64,000 nt of DNA from Roseivivax sp. GX 12232. Its GTDB lineage: Bacteria; Pseudomonadota; Alphaproteobacteria; Rhodobacterales; Rhodobacteraceae. The notes under the pieces are model-generated. The model saw nothing but the letters and a program-made list of their open reading frames with translations. It made no database searches and was not told where the DNA came from. The stretch is taken from assembly GCF_021272185.1 (NCBI RefSeq), contig NZ_JAJSEC010000004.1:248001-312000 (forward strand), read 5' to 3'. The translations under genes and the position numbers were made by a program. Shown in pieces: positions 26,226-34,989 of the stretch (positions within the stretch are counted from its first letter, which is position 1; every line of letters begins with the position of its first letter).

Positions 26226-27458
26226 GTGATGTTTCTTGCCGGTCTGATGGGGCTCATGGTCGTGGGCTCGGTGGCGATCCTCTCCAGCGTCCCCGGCGAC
26301 GACGACGGGGAGGAGCTGGAGGAGGATTTCGCCGCCGATGAGGCCCCGCCCGAGGAAATGCCCAGCGGCGGCGGGCTGGGCGGAGTTGCAGGGTTGGCGG
26401 ATACAGAGCCGTCGGATGCCGGTGCCCCCGGTGCCGCGCAGTCTTCGGGCGCCAACCCCCTCGCGGTCGCCGCGCAAAGCCTGACGCTGACCGATGAAGG
26501 CGGGTTGATCTCCGCGGGTTCGGATGACGCCGACGCGCTGACCGGCACGGAATTCACGGATCACCTCGGCGGCGGCACCGGGCAGGACACGCTCCTGGGC
26601 CTCGGTGGCGACGACGTGCTGCAGGGTGAGGCGGATGCCGATCAGATCGAGGGCGGCGCGGGCCAGGACACCCTGCATGGCGGCGCGGGTAGCGACCTCC
26701 TCAGCGGCGGCTCCGGCGATGACGCGCTCTTCGGCCACGACGGGCAGGACACGCTCGAGGGCGGCGCGGGCGCGGACGAGCTGCAGGGCGGGCTCGGCGA
26801 CGACCTCCTCAGCGGCGGATCGGGCGATGACGCGCTGCACGGCCGCGAGGGCGCCGATGTCCTCTCGGGCGGGCAGGGCGCCGACACGCTTTTCGGCGGC
26901 GCCGGCGACGATTTGCTGGCGGGCGTGGATCTGGCGGGCGCGGCGGGTGGTGCGCCGACGTCGGGCGGCGGGATGTCCGGCGCTGCCGGCCCGGGCACCG
27001 GCATGAGCGCCGACAGTATGGGCGCTGACAGCGGCGAGGGTGGGATCGGCGGCGCTTTGGCGCAGGATCCCGCAGGCCCAACAGCCGCAAACGCCGCCGC
27101 GGCCCCCGACGCCGACTTCCTGAACGGCGGCGATGGCGCGGATACCCTGGTGCTTGGCGATGGCGACACCGGCGATGGAGGCGCCGGGGCGGACACCTTC
27201 CTGACCGGCCACTGGATGACCGGCGGCGGCGCCACGGTGATCGACTTCGACATGCGCGAGGATCGCATGGTGGTGGTCTTCGACGACGCCGCCGGCGCGC
27301 CTGAGGACATCGGCTACAGCCCCGACCCCGAAAGCGGCGACCGCCTGCTTCTCATGTCCGGCGAGGTGATCCTCGCCAAACTTCCCGCCGACGAGGCCCC
27401 GCCCATCGGCGACATCGTCCTGATGGCCGCGAGCGAAGCGGTGACGCTGGCGGTGTGA
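26226..27458 (+). CDS. RTX-repeat (hemolysin-type) calcium-binding protein with N-terminal membrane anchor
   Basis: This is a 410-residue, very acidic protein. An N-terminal hydrophobic stretch (about 2-21, [18 protein letters not shown]) is followed by an Asp/Glu-rich linker. A run of glycine-rich nonapeptides of GGxGxDxLx type lies at about 115-235 (for example [17 protein letters not shown]). A Gly/Ala/Ser linker without repeats (about 236-295) precedes a last partial RTX unit and a C-terminal domain rich in acidic residues. Nonapeptides bind calcium and fold outside the cytosol. I started at GTG 26226 because GGAG is 9 nt upstream; ATG 26229 is equally plausible. No type I secretion genes are nearby. 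Confidence 0.85.
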   Translation: MMFLAGLMGLMVVGSVAILSSVPGDDDGEELEEDFAADEAPPEEMPSGGGLGGVAGLADTEPSDAGAPGAAQSSGANPLAVAAQSLTLTDEGGLISAGSDDADALTGTEFTDHLGGGTGQDTLLGLGGDDVLQGEADADQIEGGAGQDTLHGGAGSDLLSGGSGDDALFGHDGQDTLEGGAGADELQGGLGDDLLSGGSGDDALHGREGADVLSGGQGADTLFGGAGDDLLAGVDLAGAAGGAPTSGGGMSGAAGPGTGMSADSMGADSGEGGIGGALAQDPAGPTAANAAAAPDADFLNGGDGADTLVLGDGDTGDGGAGADTFLTGHWMTGGGATVIDFDMREDRMVVVFDDAAGAPEDIGYSPDPESGDRLLLMSGEVILAKLPADEAPPIGDIVLMAASEAVTLAV

Positions 27459-27713
27459 GCGCGGGCTGGCGGCATGGCGTGGCGCTGGCGGTGTGTCGTG
27501 TGCTGTCGGGGGAGGCTGGCCAAATGCGCGGCGGAGGCAGGGCGTATGGCCTGCCACGATCTGGCGGTTTGAGACGGACGGTCAGGGGAGACGGGTCGCA
27601 GGCGGTGCGGTTGGACGCGGCCCGCTAGACGCGGGCTGTTTTCGGCGAATGGCACCCGTGCGCGTGCTCTGTCATTCGAGGCCTGACGCGCGGCACGCGC
27701 CACCCGCAAGCCA

Positions 27714-27797
27714 CTTGCCCCGCGACAGCCCGCCCCCTCTCCTTGCCCCGCGGCAACCCGCCCGCGTCCCTTGCCCCACGCCAGCCCGCCCCCACCC
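27714..27797. repeat. Three 28-bp tandem repeats upstream of rpsO
   Basis: Units at 27714, 27742 and 27770 begin CTTGCCCC and contain AGCCCGCCC or AACCCGCCC. The third unit ends about 150 bp before rpsO. The rest of the 490-bp spacer 27459-27948 shows no gene; the rpsO promoter should lie in its last 120 bp, where TTTTCAAG and CTATAC occur, but spacing is not ideal. Confidence 0.7.
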
Positions 27798-27948
27798 CTC
27801 GCCCCCACCCAGCGATTTCCGCTTTTCAAGCCCGCTGAATCGCCCTATACGCCGCGGGTCCCGGGCATCCGGTCCGGGGCAACTCCATCGGCCTTGCTGG
27901 ACGACATCCCGGCTCGCGCCGCCACACGAACCTGACAAGGAGACCCCG

Positions 27949-28218
27949 ATGTCGATCACGCAGGAAGAAAAGCAGAAGATCATTAAGGAATACGCAACCG
28001 TCGAAGGCGACACCGGTTCGCCCGAGGTCCAGGTCGCGATCCTGACCACCCGCATCACCGCGCTGACCGAGCACTTCAAGACCCACGCGAAGGACAACCA
28101 CTCGCGTCGCGGCCTGCTGAAGCTCGTCGCACAGCGCCGGAAGCTGCTGGACTACCTCAATGCCAACGACCATCAGCGCTACAAGACGCTGATCGGTAAG
28201 CTCGGCATCCGCCGCTAA
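27949..28218 (+). CDS. rpsO: 30S ribosomal protein S15
   Basis: S15 is a primary 16S rRNA-binding protein that helps form the platform of the 30S subunit. The 89-residue protein has the family core [14 protein letters not shown] (20-33) and [22 protein letters not shown] (first part at 49-60). AAGGAGA precedes the ATG. In many bacteria rpsO precedes pnp; here a THUMP methyltransferase gene lies between them. Confidence 0.98.
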   Translation: MSITQEEKQKIIKEYATVEGDTGSPEVQVAILTTRITALTEHFKTHAKDNHSRRGLLKLVAQRRKLLDYLNANDHQRYKTLIGKLGIRR

Positions 28219-28275
28219 GCCGGCCCCCGGCGGGGGCGGCCCGCGCCGCGCGCCCCGCCATTGCCATCTCGGCAC

Positions 28276-28310
28276 GCCCTCGCAGCCCACCTGCGGGGGC
28301 GTTGTCGTTT
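28276..28310 (+). terminator. Intrinsic terminator of rpsO
   Basis: A 10-bp stem GCCCTCGCAG / CTGCGGGGGC with one wobble pair and a 5-nt loop (CCCAC) is followed by GTTGTCGTTT. It lies about 58 bp after the rpsO stop. Confidence 0.65.
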
Positions 28311-28403
28311 GAAGGCCCGCGCCCCCCGCTTCCTTGAGGCCGCGCCCGGCCCACGCCCGCCACGCCCCTTCCCGCCACCGCCAGAGCAGGCTAGACCGCC
28401 CCC

Positions 28404-29510
28404 ATGTCCTCAGACCCGCTCGAGATATTCCTGGTCACCGCCCCCGGGCTCGAACACTTCCTGGGCGAGGAGGCGCGCGCCGCGGGCTTCACCGTCACCG
28501 CCAATGTCGCGGGCGGCGTCACGCTCAAGGGCGGCTGGGCCGAGGTCCGCCGCGCCAACCGAGAGCTGCGCGGCGCGACCCGTGTACTGGTGCGGCTGGC
28601 ACGCTTCCCCGCCGCCCATCCCGCCCAGCTCGACAAGCGGCTGCGCCGGCTGCCCTGGTCGGACTGGCTGCGCGCCGATGTGCCGGTCCGGGTCGAGGCG
28701 ACCTGCCGGAACTCGAAGATCTATCACCAGGGCGCGGCGAAATCCCGCATCGAGCGCGCCATCGCCGAGACGCTGGGCGCCGAGGTCGGCCCCGGCGCGC
28801 CGGTGGCGATCAAGGCCCGGATCGAGGCGGATGTCTGCACCCTCTCGGTCGACACCTCGGGCGAGCCGCTGCACAAGCGCGGGCTGAAGGAGCAGGTCAA
28901 CAAGGCCCCCATGCGCGAGACCATGGCAGCGCTCTTCCTGCGCGCGGCAGGCTACGACGGGCGCGAACCGGTGCTCGACCCGATGTGCGGCTCGGGCACC
29001 TTCGTGCTCGAGGCCGCCGACCGGGCGCTGGGCCTTTCGCCCGGCCGCGCGCGCAGCTTCGCCTTCGAGCTGCTCGCCGGGGAGGCCAGCGACGAGGACG
29101 CAGCACCCGCCCCCACCGCCCCCCCGGAAATCCAGCACAAATTCACCGGCTTCGACCGCGACGCCGGGGCCGTCGCCATGGCCGAGGCCAATGCCGCCCG
29201 CGCCGGGCTCGGGGACCATTGCCGCTTCGCCTGCCAGCCGATCTCCGAGGCGCAACCGCCCGAGGGGCCGCCGGGCCTGGTCATCGTGAACCCGCCCTAC
29301 GGCGGGCGGATCGGGGCGAAATCGCCGCTTTTCCCGCTCTACGCCGCCTTCGGACGGCGCATGACCGAGGCCTTCGCGGGCTGGCGCGTGGCGCTCGTGA
29401 CCTCGGAGGCGCCGCTCGCCAAGGCCACCGGCCTGCCCTTCGCCAAACCCGGCCCCTACGTCGATCACGGCGGGACCAAGGTGCGGCTCTGGCAGACCCG
29501 CGCGCTGTGA
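28404..29510 (+). CDS. THUMP-domain rRNA (guanine-N2)-methyltransferase, RlmL/YcbY-like
   Basis: This is a 368-residue class I SAM-dependent RNA methyltransferase. It has an N-terminal ferredoxin-like/THUMP region (about 7-155) followed by the methyltransferase domain with VLDPMCGSGTF (190-200), GFDRDAGAV (249-257) and the NPPYG catalytic motif (296-300). The architecture matches the N-terminal half of RlmL, which makes m2G2445 in 23S rRNA; the exact guanine is inferred, not seen. It lies between rpsO and pnp. Confidence 0.88.
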   Translation: MSSDPLEIFLVTAPGLEHFLGEEARAAGFTVTANVAGGVTLKGGWAEVRRANRELRGATRVLVRLARFPAAHPAQLDKRLRRLPWSDWLRADVPVRVEATCRNSKIYHQGAAKSRIERAIAETLGAEVGPGAPVAIKARIEADVCTLSVDTSGEPLHKRGLKEQVNKAPMRETMAALFLRAAGYDGREPVLDPMCGSGTFVLEAADRALGLSPGRARSFAFELLAGEASDEDAAPAPTAPPEIQHKFTGFDRDAGAVAMAEANAARAGLGDHCRFACQPISEAQPPEGPPGLVIVNPPYGGRIGAKSPLFPLYAAFGRRMTEAFAGWRVALVTSEAPLAKATGLPFAKPGPYVDHGGTKVRLWQTRAL

Positions 29511-29605
29511 CAGCGCGCTCTCTTTCCAAACGCTGCAAAACACTGTAGGGGCGGGCTATCTGAGACGTGACGCCCTGAGCCCCCGGGCCATGCGACAGGA
29601 TAGGG

Positions 29606-29666
29606 GGCGGCGGCAATGGGGCCGCCAATCAAACGGGAGACCCGGGATACGCCCGGGAGGGCTCCC
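29606..29666 (+). promoter_or_regulatory. Structured 5' leader of pnp
   Basis: Two stem-loops lie in the leader: GGCGGC (29606-29611) with GCCGCC (29621-29626), and GGGAG/CTCCC (29635-29639 with 29662-29666) around CCCGGG/CCCGGG (29641-29646 with 29652-29657). In enterobacteria the pnp leader is cut by RNase III and then degraded by PNPase itself. A similar control here is inference only. Confidence 0.5.
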
Positions 29667-29678
29667 TGATAGGATACG

Positions 29679-31823
29679 ATGATGTTCAACACGACGAAGA
29701 AAACCATGCAGTGGGGCGAGGAAACGCTCACGCTGGAAACGGGCAAGGTGGCCCGTCAGGCCGACGGTTCGGTGATCGCCACGCTGGGCGAGACCTCCGT
29801 GATGGCCAATGTGACCTTCGCCAAGGAGCCGAAGGAAGGCCAGAGCTTCTTCCCGCTCACGGTCCACTACCAGGAAAAATACTACGCCGCGGGCAAGGTG
29901 CCCGGCGGCTTCTTCAAGCGCGAGGCGCGTCCGACCGAGAAAGAGACGCTGACCGCGCGCCTGATCGACCGTCCGATCCGTCCGCTGTTCGTGCCGGGCT
30001 TCAAGAACGAAGTCCTGGTGATGTGCACGGTGCTGAGCCATGACCTCGTCAACGATCCCGACATCGTGGCGATGATCGCGGCCTCGGCGGCGCTGACCAT
30101 CTCGGGCGCGCCCTTCATGGGCCCGATCGCGGGCTGCCGCGTCGGCTACGAGGATGGCGAATACGTCCTCAACCCCGATGTCGAGGACATGCAGAACCTG
30201 CGCAACAACCCCGACCAGCGGCTCGACCTGGTGGTCGCCGGCACCCGCGACGCGGTGATGATGGTCGAATCCGAGGCCTACGAGCTGACCGAGGACGAGA
30301 TGCTGGGCGCGGTGACCTTCGCGCATGAGCAGCTCAAGCCGGTCGTCGACCTGATCGTCGACCTCGCCGAGGATTGCGCCAAGGAACCCTTCGACTTCCA
30401 GCCGCCGGATTACTCCGCGCTCTACGAGAAGGTGAAGGGTCTGGGCGAGACGCAGATGCGCGACGCCTATGCGATCACCGACAAGCAGGAGCGCCAGGCC
30501 GCCGTCGCCGCCGCCAAGGAGGCGATCAAGGCCGAGCTTTCCGAAGAGGAACTCGAGGACGCCAACCTCGGCTCCGCGCTGAAGAAGCTTGAATCGGTCG
30601 TACTGCGCGCCGACGTGGTGAAAAGCTCGCGCCGCATCGACGGCCGCGCGCTCGACCAGGTGCGCCAGATCGAGGCCGAGACCAAGGTCCTGCCGCGCAC
30701 CCACGGTTCCTCGCTCTTCACCCGCGGCGAGACCCAGGCGCTGGTCGTGACCACGTTGGGCACCGGCGACGACGAGCAGATCATCGACGCGCTGCACGGG
30801 AACTTCCGCTCGAACTTCCTGCTGCACTACAACTTCCCGCCCTATTCGGTCGGTGAAGCGGGCCGCGTGGGCCCTCCGGGCCGCCGCGAGATCGGCCACG
30901 GCAAGCTCGCATGGCGCGCGCTGCAGGCGGTCCTGCCGCCGGCGACCGAGTTCCCCTACACGATCCGCGTGGTCTCCGAGATCACCGAATCGAACGGCTC
31001 CTCCTCCATGGCTTCGGTCTGTGGCGGGTCGCTGTCGATGATGGACGCGGGCGTGCCGCTGAAGTCCGCGGTCGCGGGCGTGGCCATGGGCCTGGTGCTG
31101 GAAGATGACGGCGAGTTCGCCGTTCTGACCGACATCCTGGGCGACGAGGACCACCTCGGCGACATGGACTTCAAGGTCGCGGGCACCGCAGACGGCATCA
31201 CCTCGCTGCAGATGGACATCAAGGTCCAGGGCATCACGCCCGAGATCATGAAGCAGGCCCTGGCCCAGGCCAAGGACGGCCGGATGCACATCCTCGGCGA
31301 GATGAACAAGGCGCTCTCCGAGGCCGGTTCCTTCTCGGAGCATGCCCCGCGCATCGAGACCATGCAGATCCCGACCGACAAGATCCGCGAAGTGATCGGC
31401 TCGGGCGGCAAGGTGATCCGCGAGATCGTGGAGACCTCGGGCGCCAAGGTCGACATCAACGACGAGGGCATCATCAAGATCGCATCGCCGAACGGCGAGG
31501 CCATCCAGAAGGCCTACGACATGATCTACTCGATCGTGGCCGAGCCCGAGGAAGGCAAGATCTACAAGGGCAAGGTCGTGAAGATCGTCGACTTCGGCGC
31601 CTTCGTGAACTTCTTCGGCAAGCGCGACGGCCTCGTGCACGTCAGCCAGATCGTGCCGAAGCGCCTGAACCACCCCTCCGACATCCTGAAGGAGGGCCAG
31701 GAGGTCTTCGTGAAGCTGCTGGGCTTCGACGACCGCGGCAAGGTGCGCCTGTCGATGAAGGTCGTGGACCAGGAGACCGGCGAAGAAGCCGACCCCAACA
31801 AGGAGCACCAGGACGCCGAGTGA
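29679..31823 (+). CDS. pnp: Polyribonucleotide nucleotidyltransferase (PNPase)
   Basis: PNPase is the phosphate-dependent 3'-5' exoribonuclease of the RNA degradosome. The 713-714 residue protein has two RNase PH-like domains (about 10-230 and 325-545) flanking an alpha-helical domain, then a KH domain ([15 protein letters not shown], about 568-582) and an S1 domain (from about 622). Two ATG codons are adjacent (29679 and 29682); the second gives the usual MFNTTKK start. The preceding leader is strongly structured and a textbook terminator follows. Confidence 0.98.
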   Translation: MMFNTTKKTMQWGEETLTLETGKVARQADGSVIATLGETSVMANVTFAKEPKEGQSFFPLTVHYQEKYYAAGKVPGGFFKREARPTEKETLTARLIDRPIRPLFVPGFKNEVLVMCTVLSHDLVNDPDIVAMIAASAALTISGAPFMGPIAGCRVGYEDGEYVLNPDVEDMQNLRNNPDQRLDLVVAGTRDAVMMVESEAYELTEDEMLGAVTFAHEQLKPVVDLIVDLAEDCAKEPFDFQPPDYSALYEKVKGLGETQMRDAYAITDKQERQAAVAAAKEAIKAELSEEELEDANLGSALKKLESVVLRADVVKSSRRIDGRALDQVRQIEAETKVLPRTHGSSLFTRGETQALVVTTLGTGDDEQIIDALHGNFRSNFLLHYNFPPYSVGEAGRVGPPGRREIGHGKLAWRALQAVLPPATEFPYTIRVVSEITESNGSSSMASVCGGSLSMMDAGVPLKSAVAGVAMGLVLEDDGEFAVLTDILGDEDHLGDMDFKVAGTADGITSLQMDIKVQGITPEIMKQALAQAKDGRMHILGEMNKALSEAGSFSEHAPRIETMQIPTDKIREVIGSGGKVIREIVETSGAKVDINDEGIIKIASPNGEAIQKAYDMIYSIVAEPEEGKIYKGKVVKIVDFGAFVNFFGKRDGLVHVSQIVPKRLNHPSDILKEGQEVFVKLLGFDDRGKVRLSMKVVDQETGEEADPNKEHQDAE

Positions 31824-31850
31824 TCTCGACGCCCTGATGCGAACGACAGG

Positions 31851-31888
31851 ACGGCCCCGGGGGAGACCTCGGGGCCGTTTTCTTTTTG
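31851..31888 (+). terminator. Intrinsic terminator of pnp
   Basis: ACGGCCCCG (31851-31859) pairs with CGGGGCCGT (31870-31878), followed by TTTCTTTTT. It lies 28 bp after the pnp stop and is the clearest terminator in the window on the plus strand. Confidence 0.92.
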
Positions 31889-31916
31889 CGGGTGGAGGCT
31901 TCGGTGAGTGCGGCGC

Positions 31917-32804
31917 TCAGCCCGCCTGCGCCACCCGGTCGAAGACCACGTAGAGCCGCCGCCAGATGATCCGGCGCAAGCGCACCTCGGCGGGGGTCGC
32001 AAGCGCGCGCCCGGCGATCAGCCCCAGGCTCAGGTCGTAGCGTGGCGGCGCGCCGGGGGGATGGGTGGCGATCCCCTCGCGGGCATAGATCACCGGCATG
32101 GTCGCGAGCGCCCCGGTGCCGCAGCGCACCTCGAGGTAGCCGCCGGGCGCCGAGGACCAGAGGATGCGCAGGTAGACCCGCCGCCAGGTGCCGAAACTCG
32201 CGGGCCCGACGCAGCGGCGGTTCTCGACCAGGAGACCGTGCCGCGCGTCGAGCGTCATCTCCAGCAGCACCGGCCCTTCGGGCCCCGCCTGCCAGCGCGC
32301 CAGCGTCAGCGGCGCCTGGCGCGGCAGGGTCGCGGGCTCGATCAGGACCTCGAAGCCGAACATATTGCGGTGCCCGGGCTGCCAGGTCTCCCCCATGCGC
32401 AGCGCCACCCGCGCGCCGGGCCGCGCCCGGGCGGGCAGGGCGAAGCGCAGCGCCCCCGCCTCGGGCTGCGGCGGCGCGATGTTGCGCGGGTCGGCGGTGA
32501 AGCGCGGGGGCAGGAAGGCGGTGAGCGCCGGGGCGGGCGTCGCCCCGGCGACCCGTTGCGTGACCCTTGCGGGTTGGGGAGGTCCGCCGGTGGCAGGCCC
32601 GCCCGCTGCCACTCCGGGCGCGGGGGCCGGGGCCGGGGGCGCTCTGGCGTCCCGTTGTGCGACGCCAGTGGCCTGCGGGGACTCTCCCGCGGCGGACCCG
32701 ACCACCCCCGCCCCCGGCCCCTCCAGCGGCGCGCAACTCAGAAGGGCCAGCACGGCCCCGGCCCCGATCAGGGCGCAGGCGCTATGCGGCCGGCACGCCG
32801 GCAA
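31917..32804 (-). CDS. Putative lipoprotein of unknown function
   Basis: This is a 295-residue protein with a lipoprotein signal: hydrophobic stretch 12-22 and a lipobox LLSC ending at Cys24. A Pro/Ala-rich low-complexity linker (about 28-95) is followed by a folded domain (about 100-292) rich in beta structure with conserved-looking GFEVLIEP, GLLVENRRC and GGYLEVRCG. The domain vaguely resembles polysaccharide-lyase jelly-roll folds, which I cannot confirm. It should be anchored in the outer or inner membrane facing the periplasm. Its start overlaps the desaturase 3' end by 23 nt. Confidence 0.65.
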   Translation of the reverse strand: MPACRPHSACALIGAGAVLALLSCAPLEGPGAGVVGSAAGESPQATGVAQRDARAPPAPAPAPGVAAGGPATGGPPQPARVTQRVAGATPAPALTAFLPPRFTADPRNIAPPQPEAGALRFALPARARPGARVALRMGETWQPGHRNMFGFEVLIEPATLPRQAPLTLARWQAGPEGPVLLEMTLDARHGLLVENRRCVGPASFGTWRRVYLRILWSSAPGGYLEVRCGTGALATMPVIYAREGIATHPPGAPPRYDLSLGLIAGRALATPAEVRLRRIIWRRLYVVFDRVAQAG

Positions 32805-33777
32805 CGTCCCGCCCTCGGCGGGGGAAGGGCACCATGCGCCCGGCCTCGGTGTCGTAGAGCTTCCAGCGCAGGCACATGAGCCCCTCGATCAGCCCGATGC
32901 GCTTGGACTGGATCAGCCCCCGGCGTTCGAGCTCCTCATGGGCGGCCTTGAGCTTGTAGCCGGGGATCTTGGCGTTCAGGTGGTGCAGGTCGTGATAGGC
33001 GATGTTCATCATCGCCAGGTCGAAGAGCCACCCCCAGTCGAGGACCGAAGAGCCCTCGAGCGCGGCGGTCTCGAAGTCCAGCTCGGGTTTCACGCCCCAA
33101 TGCACCTGTTCGAAGTTGTGCAGCACATAGGGGATCAGCCCGCCGCAGAGCGTGGCGATATAGACGATGCCGTAGAACACACCGATGCCCGCCCAGCCCG
33201 CCGCCAGGTAGACCGCTCCGAGGCAGCCCAGCAGCAGCGCGTTGTGCAGGACCAGGTCCCAGACCCCGGTCTTCAGCCCGTAAAGCGGGAAGCGCCGCAG
33301 CACCGCGTAGAGGAGGAAAGGCCCCACCACCACGAGGATCAGGGGCGAGCGATAGAGCCGGTAGCGCAGCCGCTCGGCCAGGGGCGCGCGCTCCCACTCC
33401 TCGACGGTCATTACGTAGATCTCGAAGGTGTCGCGCCGGTCGAGGTCGCTGACATGGGCGTGGTGCTGGTTATGTTTCCAGCGCGTCGCCTGGTAGGGCG
33501 TCATGGCGATCGGCGAGAGCAGCGTGCCCACCGCGTCGTTCAGCGCCCGGCTGGTGAAGAAGGACCGGTGCAGGCAATCGTGCTGGATCATGTAGAGCCT
33601 GAGCCCCGCCGCCGCGGCGATGACCATCGCGGGCAGCATGAGCCACCAGCTGCCGATCGCCTGCAGCGCCAGCACAACCGCGGCGAGGTAGATCAGGAAG
33701 GTCGCCCCGAGTTCCCGCCAGGCGCGGGCGTTGTCGGCGCTGGCATAGGTCCGTGACACCGAGCGAATCGTGTCCAT
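32782..33777 (-). CDS. Fatty acid desaturase family protein
   Basis: This is a 331-residue integral-membrane di-iron desaturase. The three histidine boxes are present: HDCLH (66-70), HNQHH (102-106) and HDLHH (262-266). Hydrophobic segments at about 25-60, 145-165 and 175-215 fit four membrane spans. Members introduce double bonds or hydroxyls into acyl lipids or carotenoids, and the exact substrate is not clear. It is the promoter-proximal gene of a pair with the downstream lipoprotein. Confidence 0.87.
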   Translation of the reverse strand: MDTIRSVSRTYASADNARAWRELGATFLIYLAAVVLALQAIGSWWLMLPAMVIAAAAGLRLYMIQHDCLHRSFFTSRALNDAVGTLLSPIAMTPYQATRWKHNQHHAHVSDLDRRDTFEIYVMTVEEWERAPLAERLRYRLYRSPLILVVVGPFLLYAVLRRFPLYGLKTGVWDLVLHNALLLGCLGAVYLAAGWAGIGVFYGIVYIATLCGGLIPYVLHNFEQVHWGVKPELDFETAALEGSSVLDWGWLFDLAMMNIAYHDLHHLNAKIPGYKLKAAHEELERRGLIQSKRIGLIEGLMCLRWKLYDTEAGRMVPFPRRGRDVAGVPAA

Positions 33778-33900
33778 GGCATGTCCCTCGTTCTTGGTCT
33801 CGCGCCTGCGGGTGGGGATTGGGCCGCGGGCTTTCGGGAAAATGGCTTCTGGTCAAAGGCGCGCGCGGGCCGGGAAGGGCCCCGGCGCGGGTGCGGGAAA

Positions 33901-33909
33901 TGTGGATAA
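33901..33909 (-). promoter_or_regulatory. Perfect DnaA box
   Basis: TGTGGATAA is the exact complement of the consensus DnaA box TTATCCACA. It lies alone in the 406-bp spacer 33778-34183, 124 bp upstream of the desaturase start, and no second box or AT-rich unwinding element accompanies it. It is not an origin by itself. Confidence 0.45.
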
Positions 33910-34053
33910 GTATTCTACGCCTGCGGCATTCCGTCCAGTATCAAGGCCGGTCAGGTCGTCCGAAGTGACGGCCTCAGAGCCGCACATAGCGGCGTCTGCG
34001 CCCCGTGCGGCACCCCCGCGAGGCGCGCCGCCCCGAGGCAACCCCCGACAGCC

Positions 34054-34087
34054 AAACAAAAAAAGGCCCGGGCGCGAGGCCCGGGCC
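34054..34087 (-). terminator. Intrinsic terminator of the response-regulator gene
   Basis: On the minus strand a 9-bp stem GGCCCGGGC / GCCCGGGCC with loop CTCGC is followed by seven T residues. It lies 96 nt after the stop of the response-regulator gene. The remaining spacer to 33778 holds the DnaA box and no gene. Confidence 0.9.
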
Positions 34088-34183
34088 AGTCCAACAGGGA
34101 GGGTGCATGTGATCACCCGCACATGCGACGGGCCGGAGAGGAAACACGCGGCGGACCGCTCGGTTCCCCTCAAACCTTCGGGG

Positions 34184-34870
34184 TCACGACATCAGCCGAT
34201 ATCCGCCGCTTTCGGTCACCAGGAGCCGCGCGTTCGAGGGATCGGGTTCGATCTTCTGGCGCAGCCGGTAGATATGCGTCTCGAGCGTATGCGTCGTCAC
34301 GCCCGCGTTGTAGCCCCAGACCTCGTGCAGGAGCACGTCGCGCGGCACCACGCCGTCGGGCGCGCGATAGAGGAACTTGAGGATGTTGGTCTCCTTCTCG
34401 GTGAGCCGGATCTTCTTCTCGGCCTCGTCGACCAGCATCTTCATCGCCGGCCGGAAGGAATAGGGCCCGAGCTGGAAGACCGCGTCCTCGGACTGCTCGT
34501 GCTGGCGCAGCTGGGCGCGGATGCGGGCCAGGAGCACCGGGAACTTGAAGGGCTTGGTCACGTAGTCGTTCGCGCCCGCGTCGAGCCCCAGGATCGTGTC
34601 GGCGTCGGAGTCATGCCCGGTCAGCATCAGGATCGGCGCCTTGAGCCCCTGCTTGCGCATCAGCTTGCACAATTCGCGGCCATCGGTATCAGGCAGACCG
34701 ACGTCCAGAATGACGAGGTCGTGGTGCTGTTCCTTCACCTTCTGCATCGCCTGCGCGCCATCCTCGGCCTCGAAGACCTCGAAGTCTTCGGTCAGAACAA
34801 GCTGTTCGGCCAGCGCCTCGCGCAGGTCCTCGTCGTCGTCGACGAGCAGGATGTTCTTGAGTTGCGCCAT
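34184..34870 (-). CDS. OmpR/PhoB-family response regulator
   Basis: This is a 228-residue two-component DNA-binding regulator. The receiver domain (5-118) has acidic residues DDDED (11-15), phosphoacceptor Asp56 in VILDVGLP, the Thr in MLTGHD and Lys in VTKPF. The winged-helix domain (about 130-226) ends with HIYRLRQKIEPD and GGYRLMS. The ATG at 34870 has GGAGG upstream; an earlier in-frame start would add 25 unlikely residues. No histidine kinase is adjacent, so it is an orphan here. It is divergent from the GTP cyclohydrolase gene. Confidence 0.93.
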   Translation of the reverse strand: MAQLKNILLVDDDEDLREALAEQLVLTEDFEVFEAEDGAQAMQKVKEQHHDLVILDVGLPDTDGRELCKLMRKQGLKAPILMLTGHDSDADTILGLDAGANDYVTKPFKFPVLLARIRAQLRQHEQSEDAVFQLGPYSFRPAMKMLVDEAEKKIRLTEKETNILKFLYRAPDGVVPRDVLLHEVWGYNAGVTTHTLETHIYRLRQKIEPDPSNARLLVTESGGYRLMS

Positions 34871-34989
34871 ATCGCGTCCTCCGTTTCTCGTGACAGAAAT
34901 GTGAGCGGGCGCGATCAGGGGCAAGTTTTGCTGCAAATCTCTCACGGCGTCGTGTAGACGGTGCAGGATTATTACAGGATTGTAAGGAC

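Noticed and set aside
29556-31808. A 750-codon open frame antisense to pnp
   Set aside because: The real gene is pnp on the plus strand. The antisense frame is biased and lacks any family match.
33778-34183. Replication origin near the DnaA box
   Set aside because: A single box, no AT-rich unwinding region, and no origin-linked genes such as dnaA, parAB or repABC.
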